DNA of 64,000 bases from Desulfurivibrio sp. Lineage in GTDB: Bacteria > Desulfobacterota > Desulfobulbia > Desulfobulbales > SURF-16. Made by a program: the position numbers and the translations under genes. Positions 55,654 through 64,000 of the stretch are shown piece by piece (within the stretch, counting starts at the first letter, position 1; every line of letters begins with the position of its first letter). The notes beneath the pieces were generated by a model, which worked only from the letters and a program-made list of their open reading frames with translations, searched no databases and was not told the origin of the DNA. The DNA is taken from the NCBI GenBank assembly GCA_003605035.1, contig QZKJ01000053.1:35507-99506 (forward strand), given 5' to 3'.

Positions 55654-57069
55654 ATGTTGTTCGCACCAGAGTTATTAATGCTGATTGGGAGTCTGGTACT
55701 CTTCTGTCTCTGTCTCGGGCAGGGGAAAGGAAATCTGGCGAAAAATGCCGCGCTGGTGCTGGCCATTGCATCATGCTTTTTGAGCCTTGCCACCCTGCAG
55801 ATGTCGGGCAGTCTGTTTTATGATGCCTATCGCATTGACATGTATTCTCAGCTCTTCAAGCTGGCCATCTCCATCGGTCTTGTTGTCGTGCTGCTCTTCA
55901 GCGGCGAGTTGAAAGGTGTAGATGACCAGATGCGGCCTGAATATTTTCTCTTTATGATTCTCAGCACCGTGGGGTTGATGATGCTGGTCAGCAGTGTTGA
56001 GCTGCTCTCTCTCTTTATCGCGCTTGAACTTTCTTCTTATTCTCTTTACCTGATGGTGCCGATGCGTGATGATCACGGCGGCATCAAGATGCAGATGGAA
56101 GCGGCCATCAAATATATCCTGTTCGGCGTCGTTGCCACCGGCACCATGCTGTATGGCATGAGCTTTATTTTCGGCCTGACCGGCACAACCTATTTCAGTG
56201 AGCTGGTGCCCAAGATGCATGCGCTGGCATCCACTCCAACCGCGATGCTGGCCATTGCCCTGTTCATGTCCGGCCTCTTCTATAAGCTTGCCGTCTTTCC
56301 CTTTCACTTCTGGGTGCCAGATGTCTACCAGGGCGCATCCAATGCAACCACCGCCTTTATCTCCTCTATTCCTAAACTCGGGGCCGTGGCAATTCTTATC
56401 CGCATCACCACGCTGGTTGCCCCCACCGGTGGAGAGGCCGTGGTTAACATGCTCATGATCCTGGCCGTCTGTTCCATGTTTTATGGCAATTTGTCGGCCC
56501 TGGTGCAGAAAGACATCAAACGTCTGCTTGGCTTTTCCGGTATTTCCCATGCCGGTTTTGTCCTGCTCGGCATCCTTACCCTGAAGGATACCGGTTACGC
56601 TACCTCCATGTATTATATAGCCGGCTATGTTTTTATGAATATGGCCTGCTTTCTGGTAATCTGCAAGGTGTCAAAGAATGGCGAAAACGTTTGTATCGAC
56701 GATATGAGTGGTCTGTACAAACGGGCACCGATCCTTGCCCTGACTCTGCTGGTCGGTATGATGGCCCTGGCCGGCATCCCGCCTTTTGTCGGGTTCATGG
56801 GTAAATTCATGCTGCTGACCGGCGCCCTGCGGGACGGCCATCTTGCCCTGGTCATCCTTGCCGCGCTCAATACCGCCATTGCCATCTTCTATTATTTATC
56901 CGTGGTTCGCGTGGCCTTCTGCAGTGCCCCGGAAGAAAGACCGGATGTGCCGGTTGATCTGCTGACCCGTTGTGTCAGCATCGCCTTGATCGTGGTCATC
57001 ATCTTCATGGGTGTTGCACCCAAGCAGGTGCTGGCGGTTGCTGAGACTGCGGTTCGCAGCATCTTCTGA
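55654..57069 (+). CDS. nuoN: Complex I subunit NuoN
   Basis: The 471-residue antiporter-like subunit nearest the quinone module. It shows ELLSLFIALELSSYSLYLM near 114, KLAVFPFHFWVPDVYQGASNATTAFISSIPK near 210-240, KDIKRLLGFSGISHAGF near 287 and the late LAGIPPFVGFMGKFMLL near 371. It is the last gene of the operon, 80 bp after nuoM, and is followed by a strong terminator. Confidence 0.96.
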   Translation: MLFAPELLMLIGSLVLFCLCLGQGKGNLAKNAALVLAIASCFLSLATLQMSGSLFYDAYRIDMYSQLFKLAISIGLVVVLLFSGELKGVDDQMRPEYFLFMILSTVGLMMLVSSVELLSLFIALELSSYSLYLMVPMRDDHGGIKMQMEAAIKYILFGVVATGTMLYGMSFIFGLTGTTYFSELVPKMHALASTPTAMLAIALFMSGLFYKLAVFPFHFWVPDVYQGASNATTAFISSIPKLGAVAILIRITTLVAPTGGEAVVNMLMILAVCSMFYGNLSALVQKDIKRLLGFSGISHAGFVLLGILTLKDTGYATSMYYIAGYVFMNMACFLVICKVSKNGENVCIDDMSGLYKRAPILALTLLVGMMALAGIPPFVGFMGKFMLLTGALRDGHLALVILAALNTAIAIFYYLSVVRVAFCSAPEERPDVPVDLLTRCVSIALIVVIIFMGVAPKQVLAVAETAVRSIF

Positions 57070-57084
57070 TTTCCTGTTCTGCCC

Positions 57085-57126
57085 GGCAGAGCAAATTTTT
57101 TTGCCTGATTTGCTCTGCCTTTTTTA
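57085..57126 (+). terminator. Terminator of the nuo operon
   Basis: A perfect 12-bp stem GGCAGAGCAAAT (57085-57096) with 57108-57119, an 11-base loop and a following run of six T. It lies 15 bp after the nuoN stop. Confidence 0.93.
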
Positions 57127-57241
57127 TTTCTAAGATTAGAGCAAAATCCATTCTTCCGTCGCCGGTGCTGGTCGGCGGCGGCTTTCCTGGACTGACAGAC
57201 GATCGTCCAACTACCTCTCCGACACCTCTCCGACAGTCTTC

Positions 57242-57269
57242 TTGACAAGTTGAAAAAATTGAGTATAGT
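57242..57269 (+). promoter_or_regulatory. Promoter of tRNA-Gly
   Basis: TTGACA (57242-57247), 16 bp, TATAGT (57264-57269), about 17 bp before the mature 5' end of the tRNA. Confidence 0.8.
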
Positions 57270-57286
57270 ATTCTATTAACCTGTGA

Positions 57287-57362
57287 GCGGACATAGCTCA
57301 GCTGGTAGAGTACAAGCTTCCCAAGCTTGGTGTCGCGGGTTCGAACCCCGTTGTCCGCTCCA
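57287..57362 (+). tRNA. tRNA-Gly (anticodon CCC)
   Basis: A 76-base cloverleaf: acceptor GCGGACA/TGTCCGC, D-arm AGCTCAGCTGGTAGAGT, anticodon stem CAAGC/GCTTG with loop TTCCCAA (anticodon CCC, reads GGG), T-arm GGGTTCGAACCCC, discriminator T and encoded CCA. Confidence 0.97.
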
Positions 57363-57561
57363 CTGATGTATCATGTCACCGGCCCCTGCCGCCGGAGCAA
57401 TTCTTGTGCATGGTCAATGGCTGGTTCTGCCATCGCCGTGCACCCCTTGGTCAAAGCACTGAGTGGACGTGGTTTCCGTCCTGATTCATTGCTTGCCGAT
57501 CGTTGACCGAGTGCTTAAACCTTGAGACTGGATGGCCATTCCTGCAGCCATCTGAAGATAA

Positions 57562-57590
57562 AGTGGGCTCTGCCCGCTTTTTTTATTTTT
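57562..57590 (+). terminator. Terminator or attenuator upstream of rimP-nusA-infB
   Basis: AGTGGGC-TCT-GCCCGCT (one G-T wobble) is followed by seven T. It is preceded by a second hairpin GATGGC/GCCATC. It lies between tRNA-Gly and rimP, so it ends the tRNA transcript or attenuates read-through into the translation operon. Confidence 0.75.
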
Positions 57591-57617
57591 GACCCAGGCA
57601 GATTGTCATGGCTTGCT

Positions 57618-58082
57618 ATGCCTTCACTGAAAGAACATATAGTTGCAGAAGTTGAACGCCTGATCGAGCCTGTTCTGCAGGAAATTTTCCTGGAGCTGGT
57701 TGAGGTGCAATTTCGTCAGGAAGCGGTAGGTTGGGTGCTCAGGGTTATTATTCATAAACAAGGCGGCACCTCGGTGGATGACTGTGCCAGGGTAAGCCGG
57801 GAAGTCAGCCATCTGCTGGATGTGGAGGACCTGATCCCGCAGAAGTACATGTTGGAAGTGTCGTCACCCGGCCTGGACCGCCCCTTGAAGACGGAAAAGG
57901 ATTTTCTGCGCAACAAGGGTGAGAAGGTGAAGCTCACCGTTGAAGCGGATGGTAAACATCTCACTCAGGTTGGCATTATTCAGGATGTGCAGGACGGCAT
58001 GCTTTTGCTAGAAGGTGATGCGGGTATCATGTCGTATCCTTTGAACGGGATCAGTAAAGCGAGGCTTGAAATTGAATTTTAA
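57618..58082 (+). CDS. rimP: Ribosome maturation factor RimP
   Basis: A 154-residue cytoplasmic factor needed for 30S subunit maturation. The conserved core is IPQKYMLEVSSPGLDRPLKTEKDF near 75-98, with an N-terminal alpha/beta domain and a C-terminal SH3-like barrel. I take the ATG at 57618 (MPSLKEH). There is no strong ribosome binding site, and a TTG at 57603 is an alternative. It begins the classic rimP-nusA-ylxR-infB-rbfA order. Confidence 0.93.
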   Translation: MPSLKEHIVAEVERLIEPVLQEIFLELVEVQFRQEAVGWVLRVIIHKQGGTSVDDCARVSREVSHLLDVEDLIPQKYMLEVSSPGLDRPLKTEKDFLRNKGEKVKLTVEADGKHLTQVGIIQDVQDGMLLLEGDAGIMSYPLNGISKARLEIEF

Positions 58083-58167
58083 GCAAGCCAGTGCGGTTTT
58101 TAATATATTTTTTGCCGGTTTCACCCGTTTGTAAAGCCTGTATGGGTTGAAATCGTGGAGAATGATG

Positions 58168-59466
58168 ATGTTATCCGATTTAAAAAGAATTATTGATCAG
58201 ATTAGCCGGGATAAGGGAATTGACAGGCAGCTTCTCATTGAGGCCCTGGAAGAGGCTGTGCTCTCTGCCGCCAAAAAAAGATATGGGCTGCGGCGTGATA
58301 TAGAAGTCAAATTTAATGAAGAAATCGGCGAAGTTGAACTTTTCCAGTTCCGTAAAGTTGTAGAGCGGGTGGAGGATGAGCAGACTGAGGTCTCGATTCT
58401 TGAGGCCTTGCGGCTTGATCCTGAAGTTGAGCTCGGCGACGAGCTGGGCTCCAAGATGGAAAATGTTTCCGACCTCGGCCGCATCGCCGCCCAGTCGGCC
58501 AAGCAGGTGATCATTCAGAAGATGAAGGATGCGGAACGGGACGTTATCTTTGATATGTACCGTGACCGCAAGGGTGACATCGTTAACGGCATTGTGCAGC
58601 GCTTCGAGCGGGGGAACATGATCATCAATCTGGGCAGAACCGATGCCCTGCTGCCCAAAAAGGAGCAGATGCCCAGACGCTCCTATCGCCAGGGAGATCG
58701 GATTCGCGCCTATCTGATGGAGGTGCGGCAGGATGTTCGTGATCATCAATTGATATTAAGCCGCACCTGCAACGAATTTCTGGTGAAACTCTTTGAGATG
58801 GAAGTGCCGGAAATCGCTGAAGGGATAGTCAAAATCATCAATGCCTGCCGTGAACCGGGATCCCGGGCAAAAATAGCGGTCGCTTCCGCCGAGCCGGATG
58901 TTGATCCGGTGGGCGCCTGTGTCGGCATGAAGGGATCCCGGGTACAGAATGTGGTGCAGGAGCTGCAGGGCGAAAAGATAGACATTGTGCCATGGAGCCC
59001 TGATCCGGCCAAGTATGTGTCGAACGCCCTTGCGCCTGCCCAGGTTTCCATGGTGGTGGTTGACGAGGACAAAAAGACCTTGCTGGTTGTGGTGCCGGAT
59101 GATCAGCTTTCGCTCGCCATCGGCAGACAGGGACAGAATGTCCGGCTGGCCTCTCAGTTGCTTGGCTGGCGTATTGATGTGAAAAGCGAGCAGCGCTACG
59201 CCAAGATGACGGAGGCCGGATTCCAGTCCATGCTGCGTATCCGCGGCATGGGGGAAAAACTGGCGGAAACCTTTTACGACGGCGGAATAACCTCGCCCCA
59301 GGAACTGGTCAATGCAGAGGTGGCTGAGCTGATGCAGCTTTCAGGTCTCGGTGAAGAGGAAGTTGAGACTCTCAAGGATGAGGCCGCAGGGGCTCTGGCT
59401 GCTGCTGAAAGCCAGGAGGCAGGGCAGGAAGGCGCCTTTGATCCGGTGATGAATGATAAGCTGTAA
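58168..59466 (+). CDS. nusA: Transcription termination/antitermination factor NusA
   Basis: A 432-residue RNA polymerase-binding factor. Domains: N-terminal RNAP-binding region (1-125), S1 (about 133-200, RKGDIVNGIVQRFERGNMIINLGRTDALLP), tandem KH (about 200-345, with VGACVGMKGSRVQNVVQELQGEKIDIVPW and LAIGRQGQNVRLASQL) and one helix-hairpin-helix C-terminal repeat (about 360-425). Three ATG codons occur in a row; the third, at 58168, is seven bases from GGAG. Confidence 0.96.
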   Translation: MLSDLKRIIDQISRDKGIDRQLLIEALEEAVLSAAKKRYGLRRDIEVKFNEEIGEVELFQFRKVVERVEDEQTEVSILEALRLDPEVELGDELGSKMENVSDLGRIAAQSAKQVIIQKMKDAERDVIFDMYRDRKGDIVNGIVQRFERGNMIINLGRTDALLPKKEQMPRRSYRQGDRIRAYLMEVRQDVRDHQLILSRTCNEFLVKLFEMEVPEIAEGIVKIINACREPGSRAKIAVASAEPDVDPVGACVGMKGSRVQNVVQELQGEKIDIVPWSPDPAKYVSNALAPAQVSMVVVDEDKKTLLVVVPDDQLSLAIGRQGQNVRLASQLLGWRIDVKSEQRYAKMTEAGFQSMLRIRGMGEKLAETFYDGGITSPQELVNAEVAELMQLSGLGEEEVETLKDEAAGALAAAESQEAGQEGAFDPVMNDKL

Positions 59467-59469
59467 GCG

Positions 59470-59757
59470 GTGAGCCGGCGGCAAGAAAAAAAAGCTCCGA
59501 TCAGGACGTGTCTCGGCTGCGGGAAGAAGGCGGAAAAACAACATTTCGCGAGGTTAGTCGTAGTAAACGGCCAAATAGCTGTTGATAGCCAGTGCAGGAT
59601 TGCAGGCCGGGGGGCATACTGCTGCAGGCAGGAGCAATGCTTTCGCGTCCTGTTGAAAAAAGAAAGAAAACTGGCCAGGGCCCTGCGCTGTGAGAGCCTG
59701 CAGTGGCCGGATGATAGAGCGTCCTTGATGAACAACGTGATAAAAACAGAGCTGTAA
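59470..59757 (+). CDS. ylxR: YlxR-family RNase P modulator (RnpM)
   Basis: A 95-residue basic protein of the DUF448/YlxR family starting at GTG 3 bp after nusA. The motif set is IRTCLGCGKKAEKQHFARLV (about 11-30) and GRGAYCCRQEQCF (about 47-59). In Firmicutes the homologue binds RNase P RNA and modulates its activity. The position between nusA and infB is conserved across bacteria. Confidence 0.9.
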   Translation: MSRRQEKKAPIRTCLGCGKKAEKQHFARLVVVNGQIAVDSQCRIAGRGAYCCRQEQCFRVLLKKERKLARALRCESLQWPDDRASLMNNVIKTEL

Positions 59758-59790
59758 AATAGTGCAGAAGGGAAGTTTCGGGAGCAAATA

Positions 59791-62622
59791 ATGGGAAAAA
59801 TCCGGGTATACGAGTTGGCGAAAGAAGCAGGGGTAGACAGTAAGACACTGACCGCGCAACTCATTGAATTAGGCTACACTGTTCGGGCCTACAACTCCAC
59901 GCTTGAAGATGATATGGCTGAGGAAATCCGCACCAGACTTGGTTTTAAAAAGGTCGAGGTACAAGAAAAAAGAATCGAGAGCAAAGGCCGGACCACGATC
60001 ATTCGCCGACGTACGCACGCGATTCCGGAAGCAGTTGAAGAAGCTCCTGAAATGCTGGAGGCCGTGGCGGCGCCGGAGGCCAGGCTTGAACCTGAAGCTG
60101 AACGTAAACCACAGTCGGGCATGCCGGCGGAGGAAAAGTCGACGGAACAGGCGGCTGCCCCGGTGAGCGAGGAAAAGTCGGCTGCGGAAGTAATTGCCGT
60201 GCCGCCCGAGCAAAGAGAAACCGCGGCTGCTGCTGAGGTAAAAGCGGCCAGAGAGACTGAGCCTCAGCCTGCTGCGGAGGCTGCCCCGGTCGTGGAGCCG
60301 GTACCGGCAAGGCCGGCTGAAGCGGGGTCCGCCGGTGCGCCAGCAGCTTCGGAAGAAGGCGGACTGGCGGAGATACCCGCAGAGCACCTGCCTGCTGAGG
60401 CGGACATGGCTCAGCCTGAGGAGATGCCAGTGGAAGAACCGGCGAGGAAGGAAGAGGCGGCGCTGTTGCCGAAACGCAAAAAAGGCCTGGCCAAAATCAT
60501 CGGCCGGACGGAGATACCTCTGCCTGTTGCCGAAACGCTCCGCGCCAAAAAGGTTGAAAAGCCGAAAAAAGCCAAAGTTGTGCTGCGTCCCGAAGTTGAG
60601 CCCGCAGAGGTGGTTGATGATGAACTCGGCAAGGGCAAAAGCAAAGCAAAGAAGGGGAAACGCTTTGTCAAGTTCAGTCCGGAGCCTGGCCTGGCCCGCT
60701 TTAAAAAAGGCGCCAAACGCAAAGACGGGGTTGATGTGGACGTGGATGAGATCGGTCCGCTCGGGGCCCGCATAGCCTCAGGCGTGCGCGTCATCCGTGG
60801 CCATAGGGGCGGCCATAAGAAGAAGAAACGGGAAGATGCGGAGCAGCTGGTCAGTGAAACCAAGGCGATCAAGAAACGCATCAAGGTGCTGGAGACCATC
60901 TCCGTCGGCGATCTTGCCCACCGGATGGGGGTCAAGTCCAGTGAGATCATTGCCAAGCTCATCGGCCTTGGCATCATGGCCACGGTCAATCAGGCCCTGG
61001 ATGTGGATACGGCCATGCTGGTGGCCAGTGATTTCGGTTTCGAGGTTGAGCAGGGCGTAACGGAAGAGCAGTCCATCATCAATCTTGAAGAGTCGGAGAG
61101 CGGCGGCGTTGAGCAGCCCCGGCCCCCGGTGGTCACGGTCATGGGCCATGTTGATCACGGCAAGACATCCATCCTTGACGCCATCCGCAATACGGATGTG
61201 GCGGCCGGCGAGGCCGGCGGCATCACCCAGCATATCGGCGCCCATTACGTACGTTCACTGAAGGGCGATCTGGTCTTTCTTGACACGCCGGGCCATGCCG
61301 CCTTTACCGAAATGCGTTCCCGCGGCGCCCAGGTTACCGATGTGGTGGTGCTGGTGGTTGCCGCGGATGACGGCGTCATGGATCAGACCAAGGAGGCAAT
61401 CAATCATGCCAAGGCGGCCGGCGTGCCGATTCTTGTTGCCGTTAACAAGATTGATAAACCCGACGCCGATCCGGCCAGGGTGAAGCGGGAACTGGCTGAC
61501 CTCAATCTGGTGCCGGAGGAATGGGGTGGTGAGACAATTTATTGTGAAACATCGGCCAAAAAGGGTATAGGCATAGATGAACTGGTGGAAAGCATCATCC
61601 TGCAGACCGAGATTCTCGAGCTGAAGGCAGACCCGAAGCGACGGGCCAAGGGCTGGGTCATTGAGGCCCAGCTGCACAAAGGCCGCGGTCCGGTGGCCAC
61701 CGTACTGATCCAGCATGGCACTCTGCGGGTGGGCGATCATTTCGTCGCCGGCATCTATCACGGCAAGGTACGTTCGCTGACCGATGACAAAGGCCGCAAG
61801 ATCGACGAGGCAGGTCCCTCCATGCCGGTGGAAATCCAGGGCCTGAGCGGGGTGCCCAAGGCCGGTGATGAGTTTGTGGTTGTGCCTGATGAGAAGATGG
61901 CTCGCAGTGTCAGCAGCGACCGGCAGTTGAAGAGTCGTGAGACGGAACTGGCCAGCAGCACCAAGATTTCCCTGGAGAATCTCTTTGAGAAGCTGCAGGA
62001 AGGGGAAATGAAAGAGCTGCGGGTGGTGCTGCGCGCTGATGTACAGGGCACCCTGGAGGCCTTTGGCAAGGCCATTCAGGAACTCAGCACCGATGAGATC
62101 AAGGTGAAGATACTGCATGCCGGCACCGGTACGATCATCGAGTCGGATGTGCTGCTGGCTGCCGCTTCGGATGCCCTGATTATCGGCTTCAATGTGCGGC
62201 CGAGCAGCAAGGTTACCGATCTGGCCAAATCCGAAAATGTTGATCTGCGCTTCTATGACGTCATTTACCATGCCCTGGATGATATCAGGAAGGCCATGGT
62301 CGGCCTGCTTGAGCCGACCTTTGAGGAAAAGGTCATCGGCAAGGCAGAGGTCCGGGAGACCTTTCATGTTCCCAAGATCGGCACCATTGCCGGCTGTTAT
62401 GTGACGGATGGCAGAATTGAACGTAACGCCCATGTGCGTCTGCTGCGGGATGGCGTGGTGGTCTTTACCGGCCGGATCTCGTCGCTCAAACGGTTCAAGG
62501 ATGATGCCAGGGAGGTGCAGGCCGGCTATGAATGCGGGGTGGGCATCGAAAATTACAATGACATCAAGGTGGGTGACCAGCTTGAGGGTTTTATCATGGA
62601 GAAGACAGAGGCTGAGCTGTAA
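59791..62622 (+). CDS. infB: Translation initiation factor IF-2
   Basis: A 943-residue GTPase that places initiator tRNA on the 30S subunit. The IF2 N-terminal domain ([20 protein letters not shown]) is followed by a long Ala/Glu/Pro linker (about 75-230) and a basic region. The G domain carries [14 protein letters not shown] near 449, [23 protein letters not shown] and the G5 SAKKGIGI. The C-terminal domains II-IV end in [18 protein letters not shown] ribosome binding site precedes the ATG. Confidence 0.98.
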   Translation: MGKIRVYELAKEAGVDSKTLTAQLIELGYTVRAYNSTLEDDMAEEIRTRLGFKKVEVQEKRIESKGRTTIIRRRTHAIPEAVEEAPEMLEAVAAPEARLEPEAERKPQSGMPAEEKSTEQAAAPVSEEKSAAEVIAVPPEQRETAAAAEVKAARETEPQPAAEAAPVVEPVPARPAEAGSAGAPAASEEGGLAEIPAEHLPAEADMAQPEEMPVEEPARKEEAALLPKRKKGLAKIIGRTEIPLPVAETLRAKKVEKPKKAKVVLRPEVEPAEVVDDELGKGKSKAKKGKRFVKFSPEPGLARFKKGAKRKDGVDVDVDEIGPLGARIASGVRVIRGHRGGHKKKKREDAEQLVSETKAIKKRIKVLETISVGDLAHRMGVKSSEIIAKLIGLGIMATVNQALDVDTAMLVASDFGFEVEQGVTEEQSIINLEESESGGVEQPRPPVVTVMGHVDHGKTSILDAIRNTDVAAGEAGGITQHIGAHYVRSLKGDLVFLDTPGHAAFTEMRSRGAQVTDVVVLVVAADDGVMDQTKEAINHAKAAGVPILVAVNKIDKPDADPARVKRELADLNLVPEEWGGETIYCETSAKKGIGIDELVESIILQTEILELKADPKRRAKGWVIEAQLHKGRGPVATVLIQHGTLRVGDHFVAGIYHGKVRSLTDDKGRKIDEAGPSMPVEIQGLSGVPKAGDEFVVVPDEKMARSVSSDRQLKSRETELASSTKISLENLFEKLQEGEMKELRVVLRADVQGTLEAFGKAIQELSTDEIKVKILHAGTGTIIESDVLLAAASDALIIGFNVRPSSKVTDLAKSENVDLRFYDVIYHALDDIRKAMVGLLEPTFEEKVIGKAEVRETFHVPKIGTIAGCYVTDGRIERNAHVRLLRDGVVVFTGRISSLKRFKDDAREVQAGYECGVGIENYNDIKVGDQLEGFIMEKTEAEL

Positions 62623-62644
62623 GGCTCCGCTGCAGGAAAAGACC

Positions 62645-63055
62645 ATGGTTGCCGCAAAGGAGAGATCGCGCTTCAAATTGCCTGACGGGCTGGCCCCCGC
62701 ACCCAAGAGGCGGCCGGTCAGGGTGGCGGATGCCATCAGAAATGAGCTGGCCGTACTGCTCCTCTACAAGGTGAAGGACCCTGCCCTGCAGCAGGTCACC
62801 ATTGTACATGTGGAGGTGAGCAACGATTTGAGTCGCGCGAAGATCTATTATGCCTGCGCCCCGGAAATGGAGGACAAGGTCAGTTCCGGGCTGGAGCGGG
62901 CCAGGGGTTTCCTGCGCAGCGCCCTGGCCAGGGTGCTGCAGATGCGGTATGTGCCGGAATTAGTATTTTTCTCTGACCCGTCCATCGAGTATGATGATAA
63001 AATGAAAAAAATCTTTCAGGAGATAGCCAGCGAAAATGAAACAGGCTCTGTCTGA
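62645..63055 (+). CDS. rbfA: Ribosome-binding factor A
   Basis: A 136-residue KH-like cold-shock and 30S-maturation factor. Conserved parts are RPVRVADAIRNELAVLLLYKVKDPAL near 22-48 and VTIVHVEVSNDLSRAKIYY near 50-68, with the C-terminal PELVFFSDPSIEYDDKM. The ATG at 62645 follows AGGAAAAG; it begins 22 bp after infB and overlaps the next gene. Confidence 0.94.
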   Translation: MVAAKERSRFKLPDGLAPAPKRRPVRVADAIRNELAVLLLYKVKDPALQQVTIVHVEVSNDLSRAKIYYACAPEMEDKVSSGLERARGFLRSALARVLQMRYVPELVFFSDPSIEYDDKMKKIFQEIASENETGSV

Positions 63056-64000
63056 AATAATTCCTGTCCTGCGCGGGGCCGGCAACATTCTCATTGCCAC
63101 GCATGTTTTTCCGGACGCGGACGCCCTGGGAGCCCAGCTTGCCTTGGGCAATATCCTGCGCTCCCTGGGCAAGAAAGTCTATCTCTACAGCGAGGAGCCG
63201 GCCCATTACATACTCGAGTTTCTGCCCGGTTCCGACCGGCTCAGTATCGGCCTGCCGGAACTGGATCAGTTTGACTGCGGCGTGGCGCTTGATTGCGGCG
63301 ATGACATGCGGCTGGGCAAGGTGAAGGATTATCTCCTTAATATTCATCCCTTTGTGGTCATTGATCATCATACCGGCCATAAGAATTTCGGGGATATACG
63401 CTGGGTGGATGCCGGCAAATCATCCACCGGCGAGATGGTTTACGAACTGGCCCAGGCCATGGACGCTGATATCGATTATGATACCGCCTATTGTCTTTAT
63501 TCCGCCATTGTCTCGGATACCGGCTCATTCAAGTATGCATCAACCAGCGCCGACACCCTGCGCATTGCCGGGGAACTGGTTGGCCGCGGGGTCAAGCCTG
63601 CCGAGATCTCAGGCAAAATTTTTGATAATTTTACCCGCAACCGCCTGCAGCTCCTCCAGGAGGTGCTGGCCACCCTGACCCTGTATGAGGATGAACAGCT
63701 GGCGGTGATTACGGTGACCCGGGAAATGTATGACAAAACCGGCACAACTGCCGCGGACACGGAGCTGTTCATCAATTATCCCCGTTCGCTGGAAATGGTC
63801 AAGGTTGCCGCCTTTGTCAAAGAGACGAAAGAGTATGTCGGCGTGAGCCTGCGCTCAAAGGACCAGTTTGATGTGGCGCAGGTGGCCCGACTGTTTGGCG
63901 GCGGCGGGCACCGCAATGCCGCGGGCTTCAAGTTGCGCGATAAAAACATTGATCAGGTGCGCAAGGAACTTCTGGCCGAGTTGCATGTCCTGCTGACCAC
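63036..64000 (+). CDS. nrnA: NrnA-type DHH phosphoesterase (truncated by window end)
   Basis: The frame opens at ATG 63036 (AGGAGA upstream), overlaps the rbfA end by 20 bp and is still open at base 64000, so only about 321 residues are seen. It has the bifunctional oligoribonuclease/pAp phosphatase layout: ATHVFPDADALGAQLAL near 21-37 (motif I), VALDCGDDMRLG near 83, the DHH box VVIDHHTGHKNFGD near 106 and the DHHA1 substrate loop FGGGGHRNAAGF near 288-299. Such enzymes degrade 2-5-mer RNA. The position after rbfA is common. Confidence 0.9.
   Translation, partial: MKQALSEIIPVLRGAGNILIATHVFPDADALGAQLALGNILRSLGKKVYLYSEEPAHYILEFLPGSDRLSIGLPELDQFDCGVALDCGDDMRLGKVKDYLLNIHPFVVIDHHTGHKNFGDIRWVDAGKSSTGEMVYELAQAMDADIDYDTAYCLYSAIVSDTGSFKYASTSADTLRIAGELVGRGVKPAEISGKIFDNFTRNRLQLLQEVLATLTLYEDEQLAVITVTREMYDKTGTTAADTELFINYPRSLEMVKVAAFVKETKEYVGVSLRSKDQFDVAQVARLFGGGGHRNAAGFKLRDKNIDQVRKELLAELHVLLT

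Overview
The window reads as chromosomal DNA of a Gram-negative, anaerobic, respiratory bacterium, most likely a member of the Desulfobacterota (former Deltaproteobacteria; a Desulfobulbales-like lineage is my best guess). Pointers are LptD (outer membrane with LPS), a twelve-haem cytochrome, an AhbD-type radical SAM haem synthase beside hemE and hemH, a complex I operon without the NADH-oxidising subunits NuoE/F/G, a GEMM-type (cyclic dinucleotide) riboswitch, and cobalamin synthesis genes. The lineage is inferred from gene content; no rRNA gene is present.

Layout. 1-430: a cyclic-di-GMP-I class riboswitch with a built-in terminator, minus strand, ahead of a gene that leaves the window at base 1. 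0.4-9.5 kb: RNase G, a radical SAM protein, ilvD, lptD, a DHH phosphoesterase and mltB. 9.5-21 kb: a PilZ protein, acs, mltA, a PilT-like ATPase with a zinc-ribbon protein, cbiB/cobQ and a chemoreceptor with two CZB domains. 21-26.4 kb: a compact minus-strand operon nadE, multihaem cytochrome, hisD, rsmG. 26.6-31.8 kb: PhoH-like protein, then ahbD-like, hemE, an HD-domain gene and hemH. 31.8-32.7 kb: a small membrane protein gene behind a strong sigma-54 promoter with upstream repeats. 32.7-38.3 kb: the rod-shape operon mreB-mreC-mreD-mrdA-rodA.

38.3-43.0 kb is the accessory part: a 177-bp hairpin MITE with perfect 18-bp ends and a 4-bp target duplication, then a tight three-gene operon (small HEPN-like protein, ParA-like ATPase with an altered P-loop, P-loop ATPase) that I cannot assign to a described system, then about 0.8 kb of non-coding DNA up to tRNA-Ala(GGC). 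This operon is the best candidate for an undescribed, possibly defence-related system.

43.3-45.0 kb holds a small conserved-looking gene and an Mpl-type ligase. 45.1-57.1 kb is the nuo operon (A, B, C, D, H, I, J, K, an extra antiporter-like subunit, an 82-residue membrane protein, an L-like subunit, M, N). It starts from a sigma-70 promoter preceded by two palindromes and ends at a strong terminator. Four antiporter-like subunits and no NuoEFG make it an unusual complex I. 57.3-64 kb is tRNA-Gly(CCC) followed by the translation/transcription cluster rimP-nusA-ylxR(rnpM)-infB-rbfA and an NrnA-type DHH phosphoesterase that runs off the right end.
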